From contig JACAXG010000060.1 of NCBI GenBank assembly GCA_018881555.1, positions 3,720,001 through 3,784,000 of the forward strand: 64,000 nucleotides of DNA. The letters run 5' to 3'. A program made the translations under genes and the position numbers. This stretch comes from Amblyornis subalaris. Its lineage: Eukaryota > Chordata > Aves > Passeriformes > Ptilonorhynchidae. The notes beneath the pieces were generated by a model. The model did not search any database and was not told the origin of the DNA. It saw nothing but the letters and a program-made list of their open reading frames with translations. This document shows positions 47,015 through 60,804 of this stretch, piece by piece (within the stretch, counting starts at the first letter, position 1; the number at the start of each line of letters is the position of its first letter).

Positions 47015-49426
47015 CAGTTCTATTTAAAGTGACTTTATTAAAACATTGTTAATATAAAATGTGACCAAGTACAATTTTTGTTTTGTAAGAATGTTTAATA
47101 AAAACATATTCAAGAAAGAAGGAGCATCAACTCTTGTCAAAGCACAGGAAAAACCTACCAGGATAAGTAAAAAGTTCTGCAGCATGTTCTACCAGCTGGT
47201 CCCAATGTGTATTAGGGTCGAGTTAGCCGATGGAAGAGACAGGCAGCCCAGGTTCTTCCCTAAGAAGCTTTAAGGTATTACCAGAGATTTAAAGTAANGC
47301 TCCTCGACAGTAGGAGACTTTGTTTTCAGATCTCCCCGAATCAGGATAAGATTAGAACGTGCACCTTCATTTTGGATTTACAACTTTTCAGCAGCTGAAT
47401 GTACAGAAAATTAGATTCACTGGTAACTGCAAACCCCAAGATTAACATTTGTCAGCTTTGAAAGCAAGGTGCAAGTCAATACTAATTATACACCTAAAGA
47501 ATTTGTGCTAAAGTTGTTCTAAGCTATATTAATCCTGGATGCTTGTAGCAAATGCTAAAAAAGTGCAGCTAAGAAAAAAACAGTGGTGAAGTCCAGGATG
47601 GTAACAACAAATATTTTCTGAACTGCTGAATGCAGAGATAATATCCACAAATTACAGGAGTTTGTACATCCCAGGAAGAATGCAAAGAAGCTTTCAGAAG
47701 TCTATAAATAAGACTATGCAATGACTTCTACTCTGTGGCAATCTTACTGTTTACCTAAGGAACCTTTTAAGAAAACACTAGAAAATTTGGAGGTTTTGGC
47801 CTTGGTGGTTCAATTTTTTTTTTCCTTTTTTTNTTTTTGCAGGAGATGGGGGCAAGAGGGGATATGCTTACAGCATTTTCCTTTATCAACATGTAAATTT
47901 TAATGCTCTATCAGCACACTCTGCTTGTTCAGAGCAAGCAGCACACCAATTAGAGGCAAGGATTCTTCCAGGACATTGCAAACTCTACCTGTAACAAGCA
48001 GAAAAAAATCCTGCCTCATCCAATTCTGCACATTTAACTGCCCCTGGCACTGAACCAAATGTCAAGTGCTAATCCATGAGAAGCCTAGCACAATTATGGC
48101 TTAGGAGATGGTGACCTTCTTACAGCCTTGGCTGGGACCCACTGGAGCCCTGTGTTTTGCCTTCTANCCCAAACAAATGCTATGGGACTATTGCTGAGGC
48201 AAAGGGAAAAGTCAAACCTTTGGCATTGGAGCAGACCAGTCACTGGCTGTGCGTAGGGGAATTAAGGCTTCAAGGTGAGGTAAACACAGTGAGAATCAGT
48301 GTGTAAATCATGCTGCATTTCAGAGACGACAGATTCAAACGACAGCTACTCTTGTTCTCTACATTTTGAACACCAAAGATCATTCAAAAGCAGAACTGGA
48401 GGCAAGACTGACGAGGGCCACCTTGAGATGCCTCTCTGCACCTTAGGAATAAATGTAACCCAGATGTTGGATGCTAAAGAGGATGTACCCACAAGGAGGA
48501 AAAAGCACCAAAGTTGATCTGTCCTTGAGACGATAAGCTGCTTAAAAACCAAAAAAGCATCACTCTGCTATGACCTCCCATAAACATAGTGGTTTCCTGA
48601 CGCACAGGTAATCTACACTCCAGAAATTCTCAGTGCTGTAGTTCCAGCACTAGTATTATGAAGAGTTATGCTCTAGTAAGGAGGCAGTGAAATTGTGTTC
48701 CCTGATGAATTTCTCCAATTCATTAGGTGTTGTCCCATTCTCCTCTACCCACCCCCAAGTCTTCAGTCCAAAGACCAGAAACACCTGTCATTTCTCCAGG
48801 TCATTTTCAAACACTCTCAAGTTATTTCAGCAGATTTGTAGGGTACAAACACAGTACTTTTTTGGATCATTTTGGCAATGCCTTTGCCCTCTTTAGAAGA
48901 AAAGTGTTTTCAGTAAGTGGTACAAAACTTACTTTCAAACTAAATGAAATCTACCAATCAATGCAATTCTGTATGCTTGTTTTCATACTGTTTTTGTTAG
49001 CTATCTGAAGCATGGAATGATTTTCTTACTTGGAACCATTACATGTGCAACACTATTTCTTACAAGCCATGCTAGCAAGGTTTCAACTGAAAACAGCAAT
49101 CTGGTCCTGTAGGTTCCATTTCTAGGATACAGAGACTCTCATTTGTGTTTCTTTAACATGTGTACAGTAACTTCTCCCATCCTCTCAATACAGTAGCTAC
49201 TAAAAATTTTAACAGATATTAAAAAAATATCCAAATGAAACCACACTTCTATCACTGTTTAAAAAACAAAAATGCATACGGTATTACAAAAGTTTATACA
49301 AAGGCAACATTTAAGAGTTTGAAAGTTACTTCTAGAAAAAGACACAAATGCTAGTAAATTAACATACAAGGAGAAAGGTGTTCCACTCCTTCCCCAAAAT
49401 TGGTTTGATCTGTTTTGAAGTATCTT
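47015..49426 (-). other. C1orf198: C1orf198 3' UTR (about 2.4 kb)
   Basis: Runs from the stop codon at 49427-49429 to the first strong minus-strand AATAAA (47034-47039). It is AT-rich with no long frame on the minus strand, as expected for a long vertebrate 3' UTR. Unresolved bases occur at 47298, 47833 (inside a T-run) and 48167. The exact end is inferred. Confidence 0.65.
47034..47039 (-). terminator. C1orf198: Poly(A) signal AATAAA for C1orf198
   Basis: Canonical hexamer on the minus strand (TTTATT on +) with cleavage expected 10-25 bases further, near 47010-47025. Confidence 0.65.
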
Positions 49427-49483
49427 TTACCAGTTGTCTAGAAAATCAAAGCCAGTCTTCAAGATAACATTGCTTGTACTAGT
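49427..49483 (-). CDS. C1orf198: C1orf198 last coding exon
   Basis: Acceptor CTTGCAG, then 18 codons [18 protein letters not shown] and TAA. The last 12 residues match the human C terminus ([11 protein letters not shown] preceded by a valine/isoleucine), suggesting a conserved binding tail. Confidence 0.95.
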   Translation of the reverse strand, partial: TSTSNVILKTGFDFLDNW

Positions 49484-52400
49484 CTGCAAGGTAAAAAAAG
49501 AAAAAAAAAAGAAGAAATAAGATGTAGTTTTTAATTATGGTATTACAAATTCAGTATTTGTCTGCCTATCTACAAAATAAAGTTTAAAATGTTGCCTGCC
49601 AATATTTCAAGGTCTTCACCATGCTCTAGGATACCTAAGNACCTACACCATAAAATGCTAGACATGGAAAAATACAATGTCCAAAAAGGCAATTCCAGAT
49701 AAAAATAAAATTACTCTTGTGGTCTGCAGGAAAAATATTATTTTTTTTTCCTCACGGAAAAATTCATAAAGATCAATTTTTTATACTACAGTGGGAATTG
49801 CAGAGAATGAAACAAACACAGAAGGCAAGCATCACTAATTCAACAGATTGTCTGTTGCAATCAGATCCAGTTGTTTCCAGAAAACTACACAGATTAAACT
49901 TTGATGACAAGTTATTTACTAGGCTATCAAGAACATGCTCACTCCTGCAGTGTTGCACTTTTAGCCATGACATTTCAGGTGGTTTTAGTGTTCAGGCAGA
50001 GAATTCAAGAGGCACAGCTGAGTCTCTGGATTCTCTTTCTAGAGCATGGCTTCTCAGAACAGGGAGGATAATCCAGAAAAGAGCAAAGGAAGAAAACTCT
50101 TATCATACATAGAATTCTCTGCTACTCTGTTCGCATTTTGACATGGGAAGATTGTTTTTCCACAGAGAGAAAAAACAGGCTTTTCAAACTATTTCAGTTA
50201 TCTTGAAAACATTCACAAAGGAATTAATACTAGCAAACTATTATTTTGTAAGAAAACATGATAAAGCCTTTAACTAAAATTAAAGGACTACCATGGTTAC
50301 AATTTGTAACAAAACAGNTCAGGAAACATTATCTCTTAGCTTCAGTAACTAAATGTAGGGCTTCAAATACTAGAATGGCTTAACTATTGTTCTCTCCTGA
50401 GTGCTGCCACTTACTTCTCTTGCAACTAGTTACCTCACCCTGCATCTTTCTGACCTTGCATCATCTTGTTTGGAATTCAAACAATCACAGTGGGGAAAAC
50501 ACAGTAGAGAAAAAGCTGTGTGATGTGCTGAAGGTGTACAGTAATGTGTCAGGCTACTGCCAGAGTGATGCCACAGATTACAAACAGAACTGCACAGCTC
50601 TGCTTGAACCACTCCTCTTCTCTACTTCACCGTTTTCAAGCTTTTGATCTCTTTCTTTTCTTCCCCTCACTGTATCATATCCTGCTGTTCCCCTTCTTTT
50701 CTCACAGATCAGCATCTGCTTTTAAATAGCTTCAACTGGCTATTGAGCTGCTTAAGGTTATTTTTTGTTGTTGGGTTGTTTGGGTTTTTTCATCAAAAAA
50801 AACATTGAGAAGGCTAATTCTGGAAGCTCGTCCTACTTCTATTTTGGACTTTAAGGGAAAACACATTTGAAAGCAGCCCAGCTGCCTGGGACAAAGCACT
50901 GGGAAGTGGCTGTCAGGCTACTGCTTAGAAGAGCTAAGAAACTAGTTCACCATTCGCCACTACGCTGTGTGTACCGATAAAGTATCCTAGAGTCTAGTTT
51001 ACCTACTGTTCAAGTTAAAAAGCCTATTCTTTCCATTAAGTGTTTTGCTTTTTCAAAAAAAGCTCCCCAAAACCCCACAACCTCTTTTACTTGATACAGC
51101 AATTTGCTAGATATCTTGATGTCAATTAGCTACTTGGTGCCTTGTCAGTATTTCTGGTGTTATATTTAAATTATGCCTTTATCCTATGTGTTAAAAAATA
51201 CTTAATTGAAGTTAACATGTTAAACAGGTTGTTAAATAACAGGTTAAATAGACTTCTTCGCATTTGAAAGATAAAAAGCCAGCAAGCTTAGCTATGGCCC
51301 TGTCAGATTTTTATGTGCTATACAGTTTTTAAATCTAAGGACAGTGGATAGAGCAGTACTCACCTGTCCAGGCATTTGTGGGTCTGTAAGTATAGTACCA
51401 TCAGTATCTTCCTTGTTTGTCCTAGAAGATGCCAGATCCTGTGGTGGATCAGGAAGAAAGAAGTCATCTAGAGAACTAGTAGGGAGTTGAGTAGGTCGAG
51501 GTTTCTCCCATTCGAGAGAAACAGAAGGTAGGCTGGGGGCGACAGACTTCTCTGGTTTAGTTATGCTGGGCTTCTCAGCTTTGGTCATCTCCTTTGGAGT
51601 AGGCTCTTGTCTGTAAAAAGAGGGAAGGGGTTTCTCTCCTTTCTCCATGGACTTGATCTGGCTGGNGGTCAGAGACTGGAACTCAGACTTGTCTCCTTCA
51701 AACTTCGAGCGCTCTGCATTTATCTTCCAGAAAGAGGACTCCTCTTCCTTTCTGGAGGCTATCAACCCATCAGAGCCAGGGGTCTTATTGGCCTGAGAAG
51801 ATTTAGGGACTTGGACACCAGGTGCTGCTTTAATAGGCTGCCTCTGTTCGTTTTGCAACTGGGCACCACCTTGTTCTTGTATGGATAGAGATGCGACGCT
51901 GAACTCCATCTGACTCTGTTCAGGGTAAAGAAAAACAGTATTTCAAAGCCCCTCACAAAGATACAGTTTTGATTTTCTGACCCTGTTATCTATGCATGTA
52001 GATAACACCTCTGCCAACTGCAAGGAAACTCTCAGACAACAGATACCACAGCAAAGCTAACTTACTTTCTCCATAAATGTCTATCTTTTAGTTTCATAAA
52101 AATAATAATTTTTAAAACTCTGAACTGCAAGCAGACATAAAAGTCTTGCTGCAGAAGAGTCTGAGAAAGCAAGTGTATTGGAGTAACTGAGTGCCATCCA
52201 AGGTAGCAGTGCACAGCATGCACAGCACTATAACATTACAATAGTGGCACTAAAACACTACAACAGCTGCAGATGCATTTTGAAAGTCAGAGATGTTTTA
52301 CGTGAAAATATTAAGCAAAAAAAGCTTTAGAGTGAAGTTCAAAAGGCAATCTTCCATTATAGTCTTTGAAATAGTTGGCTACAATTCCATCTGCTTCCAA

Positions 52401-55400
52401 GATAAAGGATTAGGTGTAATGGGTATGTGTAGGTAAATTGTTTTATAATTCTAATGCCTCTCTGAAGGAAGAGAAACAACTCCAGCAGGACCAGTTCTTC
52501 ACCTATTCCAGAGCCTTGGTTTGTTTTCACTTGTAGTGCAGATAGCTGCACTCATTTCTGAGAGATAACATTGGGCCAAGAAAGCGACCGCAGTTACTGC
52601 ACAAAACAGATCTTGCAAGTCACACAAAAGCGAACATTTCTTTAAAATGCTCATTTTACTTACCCTCACTTCAGTAAAATGATTCTCAACTAGCTAGACA
52701 CTCTTTAGCCTAATAAAAGGTAAGCCTGATTTCACTCTGAGAAACATGTAAGCATATTTAGGAGCACAGCACCATCGCAAGTGCCAGGAAAGAACAACCT
52801 AATGTCTAGANTTGTGTTTGTAAAAAGGAACAAATAATGCAAGAAAAAAAAAATTGCATTTACTCTTGAAGTTATGCTGTTGTCATCATGGACCTGATCA
52901 GGATTGAAAAAACTCAGAGGACTTGTAGCTTTTGCTACAAATGGTTAAAAGATACTTTAGAAGTTCATTACAGATTTCTGATGTTTTTTCCCTATTCTAC
53001 TTCATTACCCTGCCTTTCCTGAATAAAACTGCAATAGCATCTATGGGCCTTAGTCTAAAACAAGTCCTAGTTNCATATCATTTTCACTAGAAGTGTTTGA
53101 TCTCGAGTCCTACATTATTGGGCATGTTAAGTTCAAAGAGACTCTAGATCTAGCAGGACTCACACGCCTCGTAGTTAATATTCAGAAACTTCCCATCAAA
53201 GAACAACTGTTAACCCAGCAACTGATTATTTATAAAACAATTTTTTTTAAACAGTCAGCAGCTGACTACACATAATTTGATTCATAGACTTACATCTGAC
53301 CTTTCTAAAGAATTAGATGTATTATTTTTCCAAGGTTGTAGGCAAGAGAGCACCAAGCTCCGTGTTTTCATAAAGAATATACTGTGCTATCAAAAGATGA
53401 AGAACATAAACAAGCTGCAAGTAATTATAGCTCAGCTAGAATAAGGTGAGTGCAAGGATACATGCAACGCTCACCAAACAATCCAACACCCCGCCCTGCC
53501 TGCAAAAAACTAAGAGGAAAAACCTTAGTGCTCTGATTTATTTTTTAAAACAAGTCATGACGTAAAACTAAGAGCAGGACATTTATCTGTAGATAAATTT
53601 TGCATAAACAAACTATAGATGCAATGGTGTTGAGGATTATTTACAGTGACTGCCATTCCCTATATTAAAATATAGGGATTTATTTCCCTAAGCTCATTTG
53701 GCAGTACTACTGAATACTGATTTACCACCCTGAAGTTAAGATGCTTTAAGACTTTAGAAATGATAAAATCCCAGCTTAAAAAACCCACAACACAATATAA
53801 AATAGACCTGCAATTCTCCAATAGCCAAGAGAAAAAAATAAAAGACAGATTTAAAAAATAAAAGACAGGTTGAAAAAAAAATTCCATCTTGGAAGACTTA
53901 CGTCATGTAAGACTTGTCATGTAGGAATTAAAACAGTGCTACCTTTTGTCCTTCAACAGTCTGCTGTCTTCTGAATAGCCTGTCCCAGGGCTCACACTAG
54001 GGATGACAGCAGCTAAAGGCCACCACAGCAGCAGTCACTTTCAGCAGAATGATTCCTTCACCCCTCAGCCCAAGGGAGAGGGAAGATCAGTGCCCAGAGT
54101 GCAGAGCAGCCCCCAGGTCCACCAGGACAGTGGTGGAAATAAAATCCAGGAAAAACACCGATGGAAGGGAAGCATGGGTCTTTTAGAACAAAAATTAGAA
54201 AAAGTAAACCGAGATGGCTCCGCATTTCAACAGCAGCCAGGCAGGCAAGTAAAGCCAGGCCTTTTGAGAAGTCCTTAGNCTGTGGAGATAAAGCCGCTGA
54301 CCGTGGTGATATTTTATGTTCTTTTTTATGGGAATATCAACTCAGAGGTGTGGTTTTGAAGTGGCACATCGCTTCTAGTGTAGAGAAGAGCAGGGCACTG
54401 CAGCAACACTTCAGGCAGTTGTACCTTTCCAACCTGCTCATGGATGCATATTCTGGAGAGGATGTCCTCTTTGCCCTTTTGTACAGAGACCACGGGGTGT
54501 ACCCATCTCAGAAAACAGGACGGCCTAACATTTAAGATTGTATATTTGTGTCACGGTATGCTTTGGAAATCAAACAGTTCATAGCCTGACACAGAATAAT
54601 CCAAATGAAAATACTTCTTCAGGAGCTTTCATTCTCCCACAAGGAAGGCAAAGAAGACAAGACTACCCCGACAGGTTCTGAAAGCACTGTGTCTCAGCAT
54701 GATGTAAATACAGCTCCGAGAGGTCAGGCGGATAATTCTGCTTCTAGCATTTAGCTCCAGAAGCCAAGAACTTCTGTGGACCAGTCACAAGACATTCTGT
54801 TTTGCCTGAAATATATAATGCTTCTATTTTACTTTCGAGGTTACTTAACACATCTAAACCCCTAGGAAATGTAGCTGATGAAAGAAAATGATTAATAGGC
54901 AGTATCTTTCAAGTCAAAAAATTGGCAGTAAAACACCCTCCCCCGCAAGAAAAAACAAACCAGACAACAGAGCCGCAGTCTAAGTAGGAAGATAATTTCA
55001 GAGAGATGGAAAAGGCCCATGCGTGAAACACCCTATGCTGACATCTAAGTAATGAGTAGTACTGTACACTCTAATGAGTCACTAGACACTACAAATGTGA
55101 TTTTAATTAGTGTTCTGCTCTCAATTTCTTACATCAGATTGCAAATTGGCAATTGGTTGCATCAGCAGGAGAAGGAAGGAAACGATACTTAAAAGACAGT
55201 TACNCCCCCCAAGAAATTTCCTTTTCCTTTAGGTTTGCCAGCCATGAGAATATCTTGATGCACATCTCTCCTGGCCCCAGTCAAACTCAGGGTAGCAGCT
55301 CACCTGTAAAGGTTTGCCTTCTGCGGGCTGGGGCAGAATTGCTGTGAGCTGCACCTGCACATGCAGCATTCAGCAGCAGAACAGCACCTGTGGCACTCTA

Positions 55401-58400
55401 CAGGTGCCACCTTGGGAAGCAAACGCTGAACAGTGAGAGGGGTGTGATTTCATGGTCAAAAGCAAATTGTCTTTTAGGCCCAGTTTGGGATTCTAGAGAT
55501 AGGGTTTCAGTCCCCTGCTGCTTTCACTGATTTTGTATTAATTTACATGAGCTGCAGTTTCTGTACTTATAATTCCCCATCTGAGGAATAAAACAAAAAT
55601 ATTTTCTTTTTCCTACCATTTGTCCAAATGATATTTCTGGGAATTGTTCGGCCCAGAAAGTTTCAAGAGTTTACAGACAGGCTAGTACAGTCCCAATTTC
55701 TCGAGTTACTGCAATTTCCAGAGTTACTGGAATTCAAATAAAAGCTATTAACAGCAGTAGTATTTTCAAGATATTGCATGAGCAAGTCTTTCTCAACACA
55801 TTAAGAGAGGGGGAGAGAGAGCATGTGAAAGCACGCACAAAGAAGTATTTTAAGGCAGAGCAAACCTAGAAGTCTGTGTTCTTTTCAGTCTTATCCCTCT
55901 GTTCCCAAACCACTGCAAGGGTTCAAATAAAGGATGCCTTGTCTTGATCATTTTTCTCTATCATAAATATAAATAATATTATAAATTGCAGTTTTTAGGA
56001 GGTTCCTTAAAAAGACCATATGAAGGTATTTAGGAATTTTGTTTGTCGGATTAAAATATTTAGACCAAACTTCAGTCTCAAGGCAGCAATAATCCACCAA
56101 ATCATAAAACTGGCTGTATACACTCATGGGAAACAATGTATTCTGAAGGAGAGGCACCACACACTGAGAATGTCATGATTTAATAATGCCGTATAAAATC
56201 AGGTCTCAGTTCATAAGTCTATATTAAAAACAAGATGACCACAAAGAACCCAGGAACTTTTAAAGCATCTTATTCACTCATCAGGAATGTGTAGTATTTT
56301 ACTAAGCAGTCACGCAAATAGAGCCAAAACAAATTGTTTTGCTTGGCAGGCTGAAAAATCCAAATTGTTGAGACAAAGATTACAGAAACACTGTCAAAGG
56401 AACTTGTTTCAAGCACAGCCTGATAAATGCAGAGGTAAGAAAGTCAACTTTAAAAAGATTTAGAAGATGACTTTGCTTTGCTGAATGGACAAAACCAAAA
56501 TAAATATAGGACCCAAAGTAGCTGCAGTTTCTGCTTTGTTTCCTGTGCACACCGTGGGTGTTTTCAGGATCTTTTCAGAGTCAGAAAGAAATCCTTAGGT
56601 CAGCAGAGGCAAATTGCAGGGGCAAAAAATAGAACAAAGCACTCAAAACCAATCTAAGTAATTTTAGTCCATACAGAAAGACAATGCCAAAGTTATATGG
56701 AGCTTTGGAGAAAATTCCATTATATACTCTGTTAATATGAACTGCAACCCAGGCTGCCACTGTTACTGACTAGCTTGAGCAAGCTCATACTGACAGTGCC
56801 CAGCATGTGCCTGGTTTTGTGCTCAAAACCAACTGTCTAAAGACTGATGCAGATAACTGAATCCTTACACTTGGCCATACAGAATAAAATAAACCTTGGA
56901 CACAGCTTCTATTACCTCAAGTTGGGTTTGGTTGGGGTGTTTTTTTTGCTCAAGAACTAATAGTCAAGAGTAGTCTTACAGCACTGTGTTTTAAACACAT
57001 GTAGTGTAAATCCAAAAGGCAATGCTAATCCCAAAACCTCAGGGATCACTCTCCTTCCAAGGAAGCACTGCCATTTATGCCAGCTCGGTAAAAATAATCA
57101 CACCAAATTATAGTTTGTAACAATTATAATATCAGGCTGCTAAGGAAGGAAAGAAAAAATTCTCTTCTGCAACTGTTTTCCTATTTAAAACAAAACACCC
57201 AAAGAAGGATACTGAAGACTGACTCTTAATGTTAGATAAACAGTTTGCAAACCATGTTTCTTTGTAAGTGCAACATAATTTTTTCTTCCTAAATCATTGC
57301 TGGGATTAGATCACTTCTGTAGCAATATAATTAGGGAATTCAGACAGGGAGGCAGCAACTAGATTAGTGAAGGGATTAAAGCTTGTCACTTCCTTGTTTT
57401 GCTTTTGTTTTGTTTTGGTTTTTTTTTAAAGACACCTCAAAGGCTTCTCTTTTTAATAAATATCTGAGAGCTTGTTGAAAATAGAAGAGAGCTGGCAACC
57501 ATTCTACCTGTATCAAGACAAATAAATTTTTAGATACGCATGTGTCAATTTCAAGCATTTGGGATAAAATCTATTTTTGTTAAGAGCATGAAATAGAAGT
57601 AGATTGCAACTTATTGACAATCTGCTCAGTGCATTCAGTGTGTTAACTGAGGTGGCAGAGAGAAATTATATTTTGTGCCCACTATTAAATTAATTAAAAA
57701 AACCCCAAGCCTAAAACCACAAAAACCATGAAGTCCTGAGTTCAGGAAGAGTTGCAGAGAAATTTTACTTCCAAACGCAGGCATGATTCTTGTTTTCCAT
57801 TTATATCTTGAGGTCCATGCTGAGTTCCACTGAATTTTTTCTTCAAACAACCCAAGAAACCTCAAATGCTAAAATGCAGCCAAAATGTCTTCTTTCATCT
57901 CACGTAAACCTGAAGCCATAAATAGAATGCCCTGAATTCATAAACCTGGCTAGAGCCCCAGTTAAAAATGTAACCCACATTTCAAGACGTGTTATGTCCA
58001 TGAGGGCTCCACCCATAAACCAAATCACTCCCTCCAATTCAATCTCTAGTTTTAAAATGTCAGCCTATTTGCAATGCCAAGAGAACTCACTGCTTCCTGA
58101 GTTTTCCTTCTGAGAAGTGCTATTGTTATCTACCAAAAATATTATTTGAAATGCAGTCTAAGAGCTAACTCAGCAATTTACATTGTATTTCTACTTTGAT
58201 TGCCTTGTTTAAGGATTTAAAAACAAAAAGTTAAGACAACAAATACACATCTAACAGCTAAAAATAGTGGAGATATTCATGCAAGTGTTTGCTGTGATAT
58301 GAACTTCTTCAGCCGTATCTCATTTTTGTGTTTAAAATGTGAATACAGAAAGTTTACTTTTGACACAAGTAAAGCCCTTCAGCAATGTTCTGCACAAAAT

Positions 58401-60804
58401 GACAGCAATTTAGTACACTGTTCTCTGGGTAAGTTTGACTGCCCTGGAATTATGGAATCAATTGCACTAGCTACAGTGAGAAAAAGTTGTCCATACCTTA
58501 TCAGCTAGAATCCCCATTGGCATCACTGTTACAGCTGAGAGGCTTCAACTTGGGAGAAAACATGCCGTCCTCTCTTTTCTACACTTCTCTCTACCCTCTC
58601 AGTTTTCCTCGTGTTAGTTACAGACAAATACTCATTTTGCTGCTTTATTTTTCTGAGTCTCAACGTTTAAAAAAGGAAAAAAAAAAAAAAAGCCTGTTGG
58701 TTTTCCTGATTTACATCTCTGCTTTCTCCTACTCTGCAAAAGCCACATTCCCTTCCTTGGGTAAGCCAGAGCACAGTCATGCACATTCAGCACATAATAC
58801 GCTAAAAACCCAAACCAAACAAAAACCTCTGCATTAAAGGGAGATCAGGGAAAAGAACATTGTGGAAAGAATAACCCATCATGGGTAGAGCTCATGGAAT
58901 GGAAAGAGCCTGACAGCCTTAAATAACAGTGGGAACAGATCTGGCTCACAAGGCACTGAACGTGCATTACAGCACATCAACCTTCTTGAACAGCTCATTC
59001 AGGTTTCCTCACATGGGACCACTTGAGTAAGGCTACTTTTTCCTCAGCTGCTACCTCATAGAAAAATTGCCTTCCAATATTACCTTATAAAAGTACTGGT
59101 TAGGGAAGAGATCAAAGAGTAAGCATGAAGCAAGATCTCCACCTTTAGAAAAGGAAGACTCAGCAGTAGAACGATTTGGTTGAAAGATTGATACAATATT
59201 AGGTACTAGTCAGTGCATTACGTGAAGCATAATCTCTAGGAAGTTTAAGTATTCAGAACTTAAAAAATCTAATCAAGACAGAGCTTCAAAGTATGATTAC
59301 AACTGCCACGTTCCCAAACCTGAGATTTTGGGGTTGCACCAAAAAGTGGGGGAGAGACAACACTGCTGTCTCCAACACATCATTTATTTCACCGTATCGT
59401 CAATGAGGTCCACACTTTTCTCACAACTTTTCTTTCCTTGGCAGCTTCACTCAAGTACATCTATGTTAAAAGCCTCTTCAATATTATACTAAAAGCCAGT
59501 GACTGCTACTTCTAAGGGTCCTGAAAAACAGGAGGGTTGCCTGAGCTACCAGCTTCCACTGCAGGAAATCCTCCACTGGTTCCTGAATCATCACTGTTTA
59601 TTAGGGAGTTTTAAGGCAAGTGAAGACTGGCATTGGTTTCTCTTAAACCACAGCACTGTAGGCTGCCAGGACCCAGGAGTCACATCAAGTCATAGGTTAA
59701 TCAGCTTCTGCAAAGCACAGATGGGGTGTAGCTACAGGCAGTGACCTTGAGCAGGGAGGGCTAAGTCTAAGGTCAACCGGATTAATTTAGTATTCACTCG
59801 TATTTCCAAATAATTACTCTGCATTAGGCTAAAATTATATTCATAAGGTCATACATGATTATCTACATAGTTCAAGGGCAAAAAAAAAAAAAAAAAGAAA
59901 TAGGGAACAGGGCAGAAGGAGCTTTCTCTAGCAGATAAAGTCAGAAAACACAAAGTCTGAAATGTGTGATTAAAGTAACATGTCTGCCATACCCAGTTAA
60001 GAAAGACTGAACTTGATTACCCACCATGCATGGCACAACTATGTTTCCTCACACTGCAGGTTCAGAAAAGATGGAGAACTCTGGTTCTGTGTTAGCCATA
60101 TGAGAATCCCATCATAAATAACACTTTAACAAAACACCTGAGGTAAAGTGAGGTGTAAAAGAAATCCCAAACCAACCCACCATGAAAAATATGTTATTTT
60201 TTGAAGGAGCTGCCTTTTGGAGAGGAAATAACATAATGCTTCTAGCATAGCCCCAGGTTAACAAGTTTCATTACATTTGTCCTAAGACAACATTCTAGTT
60301 CATAATAAAAAGATGAAGTATTAGACAGGCTTTCAGAAAGAACCCAATGAAGTTACAAAATACCTGCACCTTTCTTACCCCATTTCCTAGCTACTTTACT
60401 CCTGACTTCGAAAGCGAAATGCGGCTATGTTTATACAATATCTGAGACACTGGTCTTACTAAACATGGAAAATTGATTGAAAAGTTTGTAACAAGAAAGT
60501 CAAATAACTTGTAATGAATTGTTTTTACGCTTGCACCCAAAGACAGAGCATTCATTCATCAAGTACATTTTGTGTTTCTGTTGANGTAAAGCAATGCATA
60601 CCAGTCGTGTTTCAATTGCAGGATGGTCACTTTCTGCAGCTCTCATAGCATAAAGGGGACACTAATCTATCAAGTATCAAAATGAAGACAATAAATGCAG
60701 AAGGAACAGTATAAAATAACAAACCAACATCAAAAGAATTGCTGCTTATTTACCTTCGTTTCCCAGGAGAATGGAGCCGAGTGTTCATCTTGCCAAGTTA
60801 TATC
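49427..60804 (-). CDS. C1orf198: C1orf198 homologue, partial (last three coding exons)
   Basis: Minus-strand exons in order of translation are 60754-60804, 51364-51915 and 49427-49483. They join in phase 0 to 219 codons plus a stop. Similarity to human C1orf198 is clear at three points: [33 protein letters not shown] with [20 protein letters not shown]; and the C terminus [18 protein letters not shown]. Human C1orf198 has 327 residues, so the first coding exon, about one third of the protein, lies beyond the right edge. The middle exon is rich in Ser, Pro, Glu and Lys and looks disordered, with two conserved islands. No catalytic motif, signal peptide or membrane segment is visible, and the function is unknown. 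It lies tail-to-tail with CAPN9 as in human. Confidence 0.94.
49484..51363 (-). other. C1orf198: C1orf198 intron before last exon
   Basis: 1880 bp, AT-rich. Donor GTGAGT (51358-51363), acceptor TTGCAG. The plus-strand open frame at 49717-50112 looks spurious. Confidence 0.85.
51364..51915 (-). CDS. C1orf198: C1orf198 main coding exon (184 codons)
   Basis: Begins [15 protein letters not shown] after acceptor GAACAG and ends QMPGQ before GTGAGT. 552 nt, phase 0 at both ends. Conserved islands are [16 protein letters not shown] and [17 protein letters not shown]. The unresolved base at 51666 makes the x residue (Pro in human) uncertain. The rest is charged, Pro/Ser-rich and diverged. Confidence 0.96.
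51916..60753 (-). other. C1orf198: C1orf198 intron (8838 bp)
   Basis: AT-rich intron with A/T homopolymers, including A15 at 58678-58692 and A17 at 59880-59896. A GC-richer island at about 54000-54540 carries overlapping plus-strand open frames. No exon, RNA gene or recognisable repeat family was found. Confidence 0.8.
60754..60804 (-). CDS. C1orf198: C1orf198 coding exon 2 (17 codons)
   Basis: Encodes [17 protein letters not shown], one substitution from the human segment as I recall it ([17 protein letters not shown]). Acceptor TTTCAG, donor GTAAAT. 51 nt, phase 0 at both ends. Its near-identity over this distance marks it as the most constrained part visible. Confidence 0.95.
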
